Source of the DNA: Platycnemis pennipes
Taxonomy: Eukaryota; Arthropoda; Insecta; Odonata; Platycnemididae
Direction: 5' to 3'
DNA length: 64,000 nt
Assembly: GCA_933228895.1 (NCBI GenBank)
Contig: OW121853.1
Span: 124,888,133 to 124,952,132 of the forward strand
The notes beneath the pieces are model-generated. The model saw nothing but the letters and a program-made list of their open reading frames with translations. It did no database searches and was not told the DNA's origin. The translations under genes were made by a program, and so were the position numbers. This document shows positions 33,506-43,500 of the stretch, piece after piece (the first letter of the stretch is position 1; each line of letters opens with the position of its first letter).

Positions 33506-33681
33506 GTCACACAAGGAAGATAAGCATCCCAGACTGCATTGAGTTCCCGATCACGACGAACGCATGCCGCGGCTTTTGCGAATCTTGGTCCGTGCCTTCG
33601 GCCATCGAAACACTGCGCTACAACGCCAACCAAGCGATAACATCGGTGGGACAGTGCTGCAACATTATGGACACAGAGGAT
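33506..33681 (+). CDS. Glycoprotein hormone alpha-2 (GPA2), central exon
   Basis: Encodes the central part of the thyrostimulin alpha subunit, a secreted cystine-knot hormone that pairs with GPB5 and signals through an LGR1-type receptor. The frame reads HTRKISIPDCIEFPI, TTNACRGFCESWSVPS, then NQAITSVGQCCNIMDTED. The CRGFC and GQCCN motifs are diagnostic; five of the ten conserved cysteines lie here. The exon starts two bases into a glycine codon after acceptor TTTTTCGCAG (preceding intron phase 1) and ends at GAT before donor GTGAGT (phase 0). 176 bp, no stop or indel, so under constraint. The exon with the signal peptide and the first cysteine (expected before GHTR) was not found in the window. 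Confidence 0.96.
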
Positions 33682-33779
33682 GTGAGTATTTAGGATTGCT
33701 GATCGGTATTGTTACTATTTTTTGGTGAATGAATTGGCATATTATTATTAGTTCTGTCCTGGTGAAGGTAAGGCTAATG

Positions 33780-34215
33780 CATATTTAATTCTTCTGACCC
33801 CCAAAATTTCATCCGATATCCCTCTTCAGCCCCTCATACCTCCTGACTCCAATCATTCTATCCAAGCTACCCGTCCTTCTCCTCCCGCTTCCTCCCAATT
33901 TTTCCCCTCAATCACTTCTTTCAAAACACCATCCCCTTTTATTGCTTCCTCCATGCACAAATTCTGCCTTATAATTTCATCTATCAAATTTCTTTCCTCT
34001 CATACCAATTATAGCTCTTCATCGTTCGCCTTCCTTTCGGCCCACCTTACTTTTTCCATCCTTCTCCACACCCATATCTCAAAAGCCCCAAGTCTATTTT
34101 CATCTTCTTTTCGCAAAGCCCACGTTTCCGCCCCAGATAGTGCAACGCTCCATTTTAAACTTTTCCCTAGTCTTTTCTTAACTTCCCCTCTCAAGGCCCT
34201 TGTCATTAGCTCACA
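33780..34215 (-). mobile_element. RTE-like LINE C-terminal fragment (third subfamily)
   Basis: The minus frame reads TRALRGEVKKRLGKSLKWSV, ALSGAETWALRKEDENRLGA and FEIWVWRRMEKVRWAERKAN, the post-RT block (LYGAETW....ENRL.AFE.W.WRRM.K..W) of endonuclease-RT elements. It differs from LINE-B in sequence. Decayed after KANDEEL. Lies in the GPA2 intron. Confidence 0.75.
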
Positions 34216-34523
34216 CTACGAATAAAATTAGCCAATGCGATTTTCCTTCTGACATCAATGCTGCTATACCCTTTCCTCCAACACACTACCTAGATGGCTA
34301 AATTGCTATACCTGCTCTAGCTTCTGACTTCCCATGTTTATAGTTAAACTGGCCTATTTTGTTCTTGAAAATTGCATTATTTTCGTTTTATTCTGATTTA
34401 TATGTGAATGAACTCAAAAGTCTTTAAATAATACCAAACTGGGGAAAATACCCTGGAAACACCGATAATACTGGTGTGACGATTAAACATAGAACTAAAA
34501 AGGAACACCACCCAGAAATTATG

Positions 34524-34560
34524 GACTATTTCGGTGGCCACAGCCACCTTCTTCAGCGAG
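34524..34560 (-). ncRNA. Hammerhead-like motif in GPA2 intron
   Basis: Minus strand: CUGAAGA (34556-34550), one extra A, a perfect 6-bp stem II GGUGGC/GCCACC, GAAA (34532-34529), UA, GUC (34526-34524). Core and stem II are intact; stem III is minimal and I find no convincing stem I. It is antisense to GPA2. Confidence 0.45.
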
Positions 34561-34708
34561 GTGAGAGATGACAAGGAAGGGCAGGAGAAGGTGGGACTGA
34601 AGAGGGCATGGGGGGCTAGTACGTCACATTTAACCCGGGAAATTAGGAAGCATTTAAGATAAAATACATGTGAGTTTCATGGCATGGAGTTTAAGGGCTG
34701 AAATGGAC

Positions 34709-34757
34709 GGGGTGGAGAGAGAGAGAGAGGGAGGGAGAGAGAGAAAGAGAAAATAGA
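34709..34757. repeat. GA-rich microsatellite
   Basis: An interrupted GA/GGGA repeat in the GPA2 intron. Confidence 0.9.
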
Positions 34758-35504
34758 CACCTTGAAGCAGTTACTGAAGAACGAATCATGGAATGAAGCT
34801 AGTTATGCGACGGGGATAGAGGTGTGGGAAGAAGATGCGTTGCTAGAAGAACGGTAGTTATCGATACGGACATCGATGGGCGTAATAAATTGGCCATTGC
34901 ATAAAGCGTGACTAAAATGATATAGAAAGTGGAAAATGATGTTAATAGACACACATGTGAGAGATGGAAAGTGAGCGAGAGAGTTGTAGGAGTGGTGTGG
35001 GTGGTGAAGTGAAAAAAGGACATGTTTTACACCTCGTGTGATTGCATGGGGTGGGAAGGGCTTTAATTGTAGGATGGGATTTGAGGAGAGGCACAAATGA
35101 AGATCAGTCAGGGAATACCTTTACTGCGGTTGGGCTAATATCAGATTGAGGAAAAGTTCTTTGAGCATCGTTTTCAGGGACCGTGCGCCAGGAAAGTAAC
35201 TGATGCAGATGTAGAGCATTTTGCGACGATTGAATGGAGGAGGTTTAGGGTTGGAGGAAAAATTGAGGATCTTTTTATTTTTAAGAGATTTTGAGTTGCC
35301 ACGGCGATAGAAGAGAGGTGGGTAAGGTTGAAAGGTATTCTTGTAGGGAGTCAGAGTTATTACAGGTGAGATGACCCCAAATGGAAAGACAGGGAATTTG
35401 GTGTGCGAGGTTATTGCAGCTGCGCAAATAACGTAGTGTATCAGTTTGTTTGATGTGGACGGTGGAGTAACGTGAGAATTGAGGCTGCATGCATTGATTG
35501 CAAT

Positions 35505-35720
35505 CTACATCTACATCCAAATAATACCCTGCAAGCCACCTCAAAGGTGTGTAGCAGGGGGTGAATTCTCACCAAACATGCACTACATATCATGCATTTA
35601 AAAGGATCAGTATTAATATATTAGCCTAAACTGGAATATTTAAAAAGATAATAATACCAAAATATGCATGCAGAAATGTGCTGTTAGTTGGGTTACCGCA
35701 ATGGCATGCGGTAAAATTAT
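35505..35720 (-). mobile_element. LINE-A 3' end
   Basis: Antisense tail (ATCTACATCTACATCC), hairpin ACCCTGCAAGCCACC..GGTGTGTAGCAGGG, then the UTR with ATATCATGCATTTAAAAGG and CTGTTAGTTGGGTTACC, as in 8709-9035 and 58130-58425. Confidence 0.85.
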
Positions 35721-36226
35721 TCGAACCGAAGAATGGATAACTTAAATAGGATAACTATATAGTGGATTGTGTGCTTTTGAAATAAAGGCGTCAGTAACAC
35801 TTAGTCTCAAACAATTTCGTTACTTATTTGAGAAAAACATCTGTCTTGTTGAGTTGTTTTGCTTCCACTATTTCAATAAAGTAAATAGGATTCTTAAGTA
35901 TTCAAACGTTGAAAATACTTGCTTTCTTATGCTGCTACTTTTACAAATTCACATCACTTAATTACTTTTACTACTCCAAATTTTATTCATAAGCTACTTT
36001 AAAATCATGCCATACATCACTTATGTTTTCTAATTCATCAATTTCATACGATTATGTGAGGCAAAAATGCTCCAATTGCCGTAATAGTTTTTAATGTGAG
36101 TCTTATAATCACGGGGCAAGGAAAACCCTTGACTCGTGATTCCCTATTTACCTCGTTTGAGTAACTAATAGACCTCATATTGATCGGCACATATGTGTAC
36201 TGATGCGTTTTGTTCTCTGCCTCCAG

Positions 36227-36319
36227 ATCATGGTGAAGGTGTTGTGCCTGGACGGACCGCGGGAGCTCACCTTCAAGTCGGCCAAGAGCTGTTCGTGCTA
36301 CCACTGCAAGAAGGACTGA
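36227..36319 (+). CDS. Glycoprotein hormone alpha-2 (GPA2), terminal exon
   Basis: Encodes the last 30 residues and the stop: MVKVLCLDGPRELTFKSAKS then CSCYHCKKD. The CSCYHC end is the conserved C-terminal motif of invertebrate GPA2 and supplies four more cysteines, completing nine of ten with the exon at 33506-33681. Acceptor CTGCCTCCAG at 36217-36226, phase 0, matching the upstream donor. The stop TGA is at 36317-36319. I see no NXS/T glycosylation site in the two exons. Confidence 0.96.
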   Translation: MMVKVLCLDGPRELTFKSAKSCSCYHCKKD

Positions 36320-36540
36320 AGCGGAGGGCGAATTAGAATAGGAGGTGGGAAGGAGGGGGAGGAGGACAGAGGAGAGGACGGGAGAAGAGGAGCCTTTTGG
36401 GAGAAGAGAGCCGCACTGCAAACAGCCGCGCGAGTTTCGCGGGAAGCGCCGAAATGGACATATCTCTGCTACAAACATTGCAATTTTACAAACACACAGC
36501 ACGGACACACGCGAAAATAAAACGATACTCTCGTTGATTA
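36320..36540 (+). other. GPA2 3'UTR with candidate poly(A) signal
   Basis: GA-rich sequence downstream of the stop; AATAAA at 36516-36521, about 200 bp after the stop, is the first canonical signal. UTR end not otherwise defined. Confidence 0.6.
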
Positions 36541-38293
36541 TCAACGTCCCCCTCGACACACAATAACCGTAGGATCGCCAACTTTATTTCTGGCTTCCTC
36601 TGCCTCCTCCGCCTCCTATTGTCAACCTCGTCACCAGAAGAAAACCATGCACATATATCCACTGACTTGACCCACTGGACACGATGGAAACAGTAATACA
36701 GCGAGTGCAGCCACATTCGTCTCTGCCACATGGAACAGACGCAGTTAACGATTATTTGCTGATCAATGATCACCAAACTCCCCCGAAACATAGCATCGAC
36801 CTCCTCAGTACGTCTCTGTCTCATTCCCATCCTTCGAGGAAACCATGTTCTTTGGTAGGCTTAGCTCGCATAGACAACCAATCCTAAATACTCCCGTTCC
36901 CTGATCCTCATCCTCTTGAAAGACATTCTTTTGAAATGATAATGTGGCGTCTTATACATATTATATATATGATGAAAATGTATACATCCATAAATACATG
37001 CATATATTTTTAGGAAATAATTATTCAATACATGTCCCTGGTCAAAAAAAGTTTTAATAATATGACAATTCCGAAATTTCAAATCTAAATTATTGAAATA
37101 AAAAAGCATTTTTGCGATTGCATATTGGTTTCACTCATCTAACGCCTATCGGCGGCTCACTTAGTAAGAGGCGATCACTATCCGCTCTGTAAAAGACTTT
37201 CAGAGAAATTAAGTAGCCAAATTTGAACATTAATTAAGGATGTAGGGATTTACGAAGGAAAGGTAACCATATGAGTCATCTCGTGCTTATTCACAGACAT
37301 ATATTCGTTGTAGGGTGGCGCCTGTTGGGAGTGCGCGGTAAGATTTTCCACATAAGTTTGAAGTGGTGTCGTCCATTTATTTTGTGTCATTTGGGTTGAC
37401 ATGAGCTCTCTCTCTCTCTTCCACTACTTTTACTACTATTTTCAAGCATGTAAATCGTTGGAAATGTTGGAAATAAACTTTCAAAGCTGCAAAGAAATTG
37501 TTTCAATGTCTTTGATTTTTAATCTGCATTGCTCAACTGAAAAATGTGTACCGAAAATGTGGGTAAACCTTATAAAGTTCTTGAAGACAAATTTTAACGA
37601 TTTTACATAACACATGGATACTAATGCAGTTGCTGTTTACAATTCTGATGAGTTTTTAAAATAATTTTTATAGTTATGATCTCAAAATAACAACTTTCAC
37701 GTTTGGAACATAATTCGTAGAAGAAGCTTGGTAAAAGAACAGATACATAGGTTGGAAAGTAATATTTGATGGAGCTTTGCAGAATAAAGAGGAGCAAAAG
37801 GTAAGTTTGTCCATTACCTTGTTTGAAAAAGGAAAAAGAGCGGCATGGGTGTATTTGATATTCTGCTAATTCATTAAGAATAATTCCTTTCACAAACGCG
37901 AGAGATGTGATGATGTCACTAAATCGACTCGTTGATTGAATTCTAAATCACCTTGATTGAATTCCGTTTCCACCTCTCGAGTGCCATGATGTGACATGAT
38001 TGACCACAATGGTGAGGGAGAAGATTCACCTAAAATGGATGCACTTATAAATGACTTCGGGAGTCACCCACGTATTATGCAACGCTGATTTTCCACGTTT
38101 TTAACACCCTTCCCCAGATAACGGTACATAACTTTCTCATAGGCCCATTAATTAAGTTACGCCGCTAATGAATCCTTTCTTTGTAAAGGATATAATAATA
38201 TTTTTAATAAGTTCTTAGTTTCTGAATATTGCCACTTTTATTCACTAATTATTACTTGCACCTATCATCATTACTATTGCGCCGTAGATGGGA
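36541..38293. other. Unassigned downstream flank
   Basis: No gene or recognised repeat; AT-rich with TATATATA and CTCTCTCT stretches. A GPB5 partner gene, sometimes adjacent to GPA2 in animals, was looked for on both strands and not seen. Confidence 0.45.
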
Positions 38294-38305
38294 AAGAAAA
38301 ATGAA

Positions 38306-38514
38306 TTGGATACTGTTCGGCGTAACTTGGTGGATATTCGTGATGAATTAACAATTAATAACTTTGTATATTTCCACAAAAATTATTAAACCACGACCGG
38401 TTACACCCACTTAGGGCATCATCTTATTGTACCTGATGATACCCGAAGTGGGTGAACCCGATCGTGGTTTAATACATTTTTGTGGAAATATACAAAGTTG
38501 TTACTTGTTAATTC
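38306..38514 (+). mobile_element. Hammerhead foldback element, copy 4
   Basis: A 209-bp insertion with an exact 12-bp TSD AAGAAAAATGAA (38294-38305, 38515-38526). Leader tag GGCGTAACTTGGTGGA at 38319-38334, then inverted arms GAATTAACAATTAATAACTT and complement around a TTATTGTAC loop. Same plan as the copies at 1093 and 3505 but with different arms. Confidence 0.8.
38428..38470 (+). ncRNA. Hammerhead-like motif, copy 4
   Basis: CUGAUGA (38433-38439), one extra U, stem II ACCC/GGGU, GAAC in place of GAAA (38454-38457), then CCGAUC before GUGG. The A15.1 change and weak stem I suggest loss of activity. The minus-strand arm has AAGAUGA and GUAAC, also damaged. Confidence 0.45.
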
Positions 38515-38529
38515 AAGAAAAATGAAAGT

Positions 38530-38924
38530 TGCTGATAGGCCTCTATTGCTTGTTGCGTAAATAACCTCCTTGGCACGTTGAAGTGTAGGCTACGGAATGA
38601 ATTGAAACAGCAGGGTAAAGAGGTGAAGGAATAGGTGTGGCAACGAGGCATCCCGAAGGGCGGCTGCTGTGGATGCGCAGCAGCGTCCAAGAACATGTCA
38701 CCCACGCGCACTCAAGGAAGTCTCCGTGACTCTCACCTGGGCCCCCACTTAGTGAATTGGAACCCCAGTTCACCCAGGGTACTGTCCCTTTTCATTGCGG
38801 GTAGGCCGTGACCTTCCAGGTCCGACCTGCTTTCAGATCGGTCGTTCGCGAGGCGGACGGCACTTCCTCCGCCTCTATCTGGCGCCCTTGTCTCCTCGGC
38901 GCTAGCAGCGCACTGTATGGTGAA
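38530..38924. other. Unassigned
   Basis: Moderately GC-rich with spurious frames; no feature recognised. Confidence 0.4.
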
Positions 38925-39000
38925 TGGGGTCGTTTACGATATTTTTTTATCGCCGAATCTGATAGAGCTTGTAAAATAAAAAGACCCTGTAAGGCTGTAA
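38925..39000 (+). mobile_element. MITE W terminal fragment
   Basis: ATGGGGTCGTTTACGATATT, CCGAATCTGATAGAGCTTGT and AAAAAGACCC match one end of the full copies at 39219-39754 and 54631-55155. Confidence 0.75.
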
Positions 39001-39218
39001 TTCCTACATACAGCTATGTGAGGCTGAAGAGACTGTCGGGAGATCGTTGAACCTAAGAGAACTGTAACCAAGCAACTCATAGGTTGAAAACTAACAGATA
39101 GATTGATAATATAGGTCAGTACCGTTGTCGAGTTCTTCAAAGAAATTCATGTATGCGCCAGACAGATACAAATACATTGAGCAAAGAAAGATAAAATCTT
39201 CCCCAATTCAGCTCCATA

Positions 39219-39754
39219 ATGGGGTCGTTTACCATATTTTTATTGACAAATCTGATAAGAGCTCGTAAATCAAAAAACCCGTATTTTTCCGTTTTTTGAT
39301 CCGTCAATTATTTATCGAGGTATAAGCGGCGAAAAACTGATGTTTTCAATCCTTTCGGAAAAGTGGGTGTGGTGCCACCTCTGACGTATAGCGACTTCGT
39401 CCAATCACAACTGAGCCCGCGAAGCTACTTCGCCTCATCACAATGGGGGGGGGACACACAGCTGACTCTGCCAATCGGAGCAGTTGCGACAGCATCTGTG
39501 CGAGCAGACCTTCCGAGAACCCCCCTCCACTTCCTTCCCTTCCTCGAAAAGCAGTCAAGGACGGGAGGAAAATGACGTCAATGTCATCAAAGCCGATTTT
39601 TCGGTGGGCGTCACCTTTTGCTTATTTTAATTTTTGATTTATGAGTGAATGGTTGCGGTTAGAAGATTAATTTTTTCACTAAAATTCTTTTTTCGTTTCC
39701 ATCTAACAATTTCGTGTACAAAATTGCGATTTTGGTTCCAAGTAAACGCCCCAT
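39219..39754 (+). mobile_element. MITE W, full copy 1
   Basis: About 536 bp with inverted termini ATGGGGTCGTTTAC and (reverse complement of the right end) ATGGGGCGTTTACTTGG. Internal CCAATCACAACTGA, GCGAAGCTACTTCGCC and CACCTTTTGCTTATTTTAA blocks are shared in inverse orientation with 54631-55155. No transposase. Superfamily uncertain; no clear TSD. Confidence 0.8.
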
Positions 39755-40490
39755 TTACTACGCGTGACATTTAAGTGCTTCTGTGGCCGAAGCCCTCCTT
39801 CAGCCCACATCTCTGTCGTCATTTGTTGCTTCATGCAGGATGAGGGGAGGGAGGTTCAGAGAGGAAGGTAAAAGATCGCCAAGGCGTGCTCAATACAAAG
39901 ATTCGTTTCCCCTTCCTCTGTACTACTTCACTTGTTTTGTTTCATTTATTCATAACATATCATGAAGTGGTATTCTTCAAAAATAAAAATAAATCAAAGG
40001 TATTATTTTGGGTTGACTAGTAACGAAAAACTAGCTATAATACAAAACATTCAACAGCAATAACGTCATTCTGTCCATTTTTACCATAGGAAGGAACATT
40101 AGTAAACAAGTAAGTTAAAGTACTTCAGTAATTATTAAAGCAAATAAGCAATCGAGAAAAGTAAATGAAGTATGAATTTGAAGAAAAGTGTTTGTTATGT
40201 TATGTCTCTCAAATACTGTAACCCACAGGCATTAAGACGCCCAGAAGCCCAGAGCAAATAGAAATTTCCATCCCCCGTCGGGGGAAGCAGAAATCAGAGC
40301 AACCGAAGAAAAGAGGGAGCTAGTAAAAACTAAATCCTTCCAAAAAGGACAAGAGAAAAGATAACTGCCCTGCCGTCCATTTTCAAATCTTCCGTGAAAC
40401 GCCACTTAAATGACTCACCCCTCTCCAATCCCTAAGTGCCTTTCCTGCGATAGCCTCATTACTGTTTAATGTTTTGAATACTCTTGTCAG
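39755..40490. other. Unassigned
   Basis: AT-rich; no gene or recognised repeat. Confidence 0.4.
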
Positions 40491-40492
40491 TG

Positions 40493-40737
40493 AGGGGGAG
40501 CGTGGTGGCATAGTGCGTAGAGCGCTGAGGTACTAATCGAAGGGTCCTGGGTTCAAATCCGGGTGAAGCCTTTGGACGCCCCCAAACGAAAAATCCTCGG
40601 AGTGCGAGGTGGCCCAGGGAAAGGATCTGGTCCCCCTACCCTGAATGCGTGAAACTCACACGCCTGTGGCTTAGTTCGGGGTGACCTCTACCCTCACCTA
40701 TCCAAACCAAGCTTCGGGTTGAATCACCGAGTGAGTG
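40493..40737 (+). repeat. SINE1, tRNA-derived
   Basis: tRNA-like head: GTGGCATAGTGCGTAGAGCG (A box) and GGGTTCAAATCCGGG (B box), then CCTTTGGACGCCCCC, GGATCTGGTCCCCCTACCCT, GGTGACCTCTACCCTC and the end CTTCGGGTTGAATCACCGAG. The promoter boxes are for RNA polymerase III. A diverged TSD (GTCAGTGA / GTTAGTAA) is possible. Confidence 0.85.
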
Positions 40738-41528
40738 TTAGTAATATTTTTGTTTATTTATCAGCCAATATAATAGCCTTTGTGCTGTTTTTGGTGTTGA
40801 ATGAAATAAATAAATTACAAATCCCACCACCCACTCACATCAGCTGATCACTCCAAGGCAGCTCGTGGGAAAATTGGTGATATGGGAGTAGTGGTAGAGT
40901 ATGGGACGAAATATTTACCCCTCGTAATGAGGTGTAATTTGTGATAAATTATACCAATACCTTGGCGTGTCGTTTTTCAATTCTCTAATTGAAGTATAAC
41001 AGTACTGGAAAGTCTCATAATTTTCTGCGGATTTGTGGTTTGGTGCTCTTCGGCACCTGTTTGCAGGAAATTTTATTTGATTACGAACCTAACGGGTGCG
41101 TTTCGTAAACCAAGGTTTGGCCAACGTGAAATTGTTGGCTTATCCTGATTGTATTGCAGTATGAATCGTTGTTTGGCACGCTTTAAGCATCGGAGGTATC
41201 TTTTATTTTTTCCTATAGTTTTTTATCTTTTGGGGGTAGCGTAATATCTCCGTCATTTGGATGGTCATAGGATGGCTACCTTTGCGCCCGAAGAGAAGGC
41301 TGCCGGGTACACATTGAGCGCTTTTATGTTGTTTATGTATTAAGGTCGTTGTTTTGTTGGAGTTCGCCACTTTTTAGGGTGCCTGAGGATATGCAAAATG
41401 AACCTCAATGAACCCCGGGGTCCGGGAGGAACTCCCCTGGGTAAGAAATTAAGTCCTTGAGTTCAAAACCACAAGAAGGTAACTGAGTACATTCTTCTTC
41501 AGTTTTTATTCAAGTTAGACTCTCAATA
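40738..41528. other. Unassigned
   Basis: No gene or known repeat recognised up to the hammerhead-bearing repeat. Confidence 0.4.
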
Positions 41529-41530
41529 TC

Positions 41531-41572
41531 CACCGACGTTTCGATGACCGACCCCCTCATCATCTTCAGGGT
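41531..41572 (-). ncRNA. Hammerhead-like ribozyme motif (solo, minus)
   Basis: Minus strand: ACC stem I, CUGAAGA (41569-41563), one extra U, stem II GAUGA/UCAUC, GAAAC (41542-41538) directly followed by GUC (41537-41535), then GGU pairing with ACC. The core is intact; stem III is reduced to a single C-G pair, a form that could only work as a dimer. Confidence 0.6.
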
Positions 41573-41640
41573 TTACTTTGAGGAACTTAATCATCTTGAA
41601 AAGAAAAAACAGTTAAGTGTAATCCACAGAGTTTATTTCC

Positions 41641-41675
41641 TTAATAATGACGGTGACCCGTCGAAACCTTGGTTG
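41641..41675 (+). ncRNA. Degenerate hammerhead-like motif (plus)
   Basis: TTAATAA replaces CUGANGA, but an extra T, stem II GACGG/CCGTC, GAAAC, CTTG and GTT follow in the usual order. It lies 70 bp from the opposite-strand motif at 41531-41572, probably two arms of one worn element. Confidence 0.35.
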
Positions 41676-41699
41676 GTGAAAATAAATTATGTAGATTAT

Positions 41700-42352
41700 G
41701 CTATTGGTGTGCAGCAACAAAGAGGAGGCCAAAACTAACGTTATACTAGGAAAACAAACTGGGAGAGGTGAAAGAGTTCCGTTACTAGGGAAGCAGAGTA
41801 ACCAATGATGGACGAAGCAAGAAAGAAATAGTCAGTAGAATAGACCAGGAAAAGAGGGCATTCTATCAAAAGAAGGATCTACTTACAGAACTTGGAAGTA
41901 AGGAAGCAATACATCAAAACGTATATCTGGAGCATGTTTCTTAACGGCAGTGAGGCGTGAACGAGAACAGCATCGAAGAAGAAAAGGGTGGAAGTATTCT
42001 AAATATAGTGCTATCGAAGAATGATGAAGATACAACGGATCGACCGAGTGACAAATGAAGAAGTCCTAAGAAGAGTGGGAGAAAAGAGAAGTCTGTTGAA
42101 AACTATAAAAAGAAGACGGGACAAATTAATCGGCCACATCTCAAGACAGGATGGCCTGATGAAGACAATCGTCGATGGAAAAGTGAACGGTAAGAATCGA
42201 AAAGGCAGGCCTCGTATGAGTTACATAGAACAGGTCGTAAAGGGCGTGAAAGAGAGGAGCTGCGTTAATATGAAGAGGTTGGCCGATAGATGAACCGAGT
42301 GGAGGGCTGCGTCAAACCAATCCTAGGATTGTTGACCCATGATGATGATGAT
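41700..42352 (+). mobile_element. LINE-B 3' fragment
   Basis: Begins at TGGTGTGCAGCAACAAAGAG, passes AAGAAAGAAATAGTCAGTAG and GCATGTTTCTTAACGGC; a 90-codon frame at 42021-42293 reads QRIDRVTNEEVLRRVGEKRS, KRRRDKLIGHISRQDGLMKT and GRPRMSYIEQVVKGVKERSC. Ends with AATCCTAGGATTGTTGACCC and an ATGATGATGATG tail. Confidence 0.9.
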
Positions 42353-43500
42353 GGATTATGTTACTTATTATTTTTCTTTTTTAGCTACCACCCCACCCCA
42401 TGGCGTTACGCAGTATATGAACGGCCACTAAGATCGGGAATCCTGGGTAGCATACTGGCCGATGCTGCAGCCAGGCCAGTCAGGGTGTATAGTTCAATAT
42501 CCAGTCAGAGAGACACTTATCCTCAGGAAATTTTCAGCTAAATTCTCTCCTTGCCTGAATTCACAGACATTAATCACGTTGACATATTTTTGCTGAACCA
42601 CTTTTGACGTTATAATGCAATTATTTGTAATTTCACAGCATTTCTTTCCATTTTACGTGGCACTTACCCCTCCTATTCACGATGATGCTGCTTTCCGCAA
42701 TATTCAGAAGCAGTATATAAGACGCTAGATTACGATCCAAATTATATGCACCACCCACAACTTTCCGAAAACCGTCGAGCCTTCAACTGAGAAGAAAAAT
42801 AAAAACTTTTGCTAATTTCCAGAATACGCCGCACGTTGCGACATGCCACAAAACCGGAGGTCACGAGGTACCCATAAATTTTGCGCGTGGAATATACAAT
42901 GGCACCACAGCCATTCATCATGAAGAGAGAGCGTTGAAAAAGAAGTCTCCGGAAAAGGATACTTTAGTGAGGGATCGTGACAAAGATGGATGGATATGTA
43001 TCAAATGGATTTGGGGTGAAGGGGGAAGGGTTTGGTGACCTCTATTTTAAAGGAGTTACTGCCCGCCAATTTTCGGGTGGTCGGCAGACAAATCGTTTTC
43101 CTGGAGATGGAGATGAAGAAAGAGAGAATGGAAGAGGTGCAGGGAAAGGTGTGAGGGCCAAGAAGGTGCTGGCGAAGTGGCGTCTGGAATTCACACCCTT
43201 CGAAGACACTGCTTCACCCCCTACCTCCCGGTCGCCTTCCACGGCAGCAACAGGCGTCTCCTCCCCCCCCCCCCCTCCCTCCACCTCCTCCCCCTCCTCT
43301 CCATGTCTCCGTCCCCCCTCTTGAAACATCCCCGGGAGAAAAGGAGGCAATGCTCCGAGGGAGCTATTAACATGCTCATCATTTGGGCAGAGGAGAAGAA
43401 TGAGTGGTACAGGAGACAGGATAGGTTGAAATCGACTACCTAATTGAAAACTATCAACTAGGTATATTACTTTGTATTAACTATCAATTTCGAGTCATGT
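42353..43500. other. Unassigned; C-rich low-complexity 43195-43325
   Basis: No domain. 43195-43325 holds CCCCCCCCCCC and CCTCC repeats with frames open on both strands as an effect of composition. Confidence 0.4.

Larger units (their letters stand above)
33682..36226 (+). other. GPA2 last intron (2545 bp)
   Basis: Phase-0 intron from donor GTGAGT to acceptor TTCTCTGCCTCCAG. It has accumulated an old RTE-like LINE fragment, a hammerhead-like motif, a GA-rich microsatellite and a LINE-A 3' end, all listed separately. No alternative exon recognised. Confidence 0.85.

Noticed and set aside
36044..36559. 171-codon minus-strand open frame over the GPA2 terminal exon
   Set aside because: It is antisense to the conserved terminal exon and 3'UTR, has no recognisable domain, and is explained by composition.
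36541..38293. GPB5 neighbour gene
   Set aside because: Looked for the cystine-knot beta-subunit motifs on both strands near GPA2; none seen.
40493..40570. Candidate tRNA gene
   Set aside because: A and B boxes are present, but the cloverleaf is not complete and the same head plus body recurs at 44569, 24497 and 48180; it is a tRNA-derived SINE.
43042..43350. Proline/serine-rich 102-115-codon frames
   Set aside because: Translation of a C/T-rich low-complexity tract in both strands.
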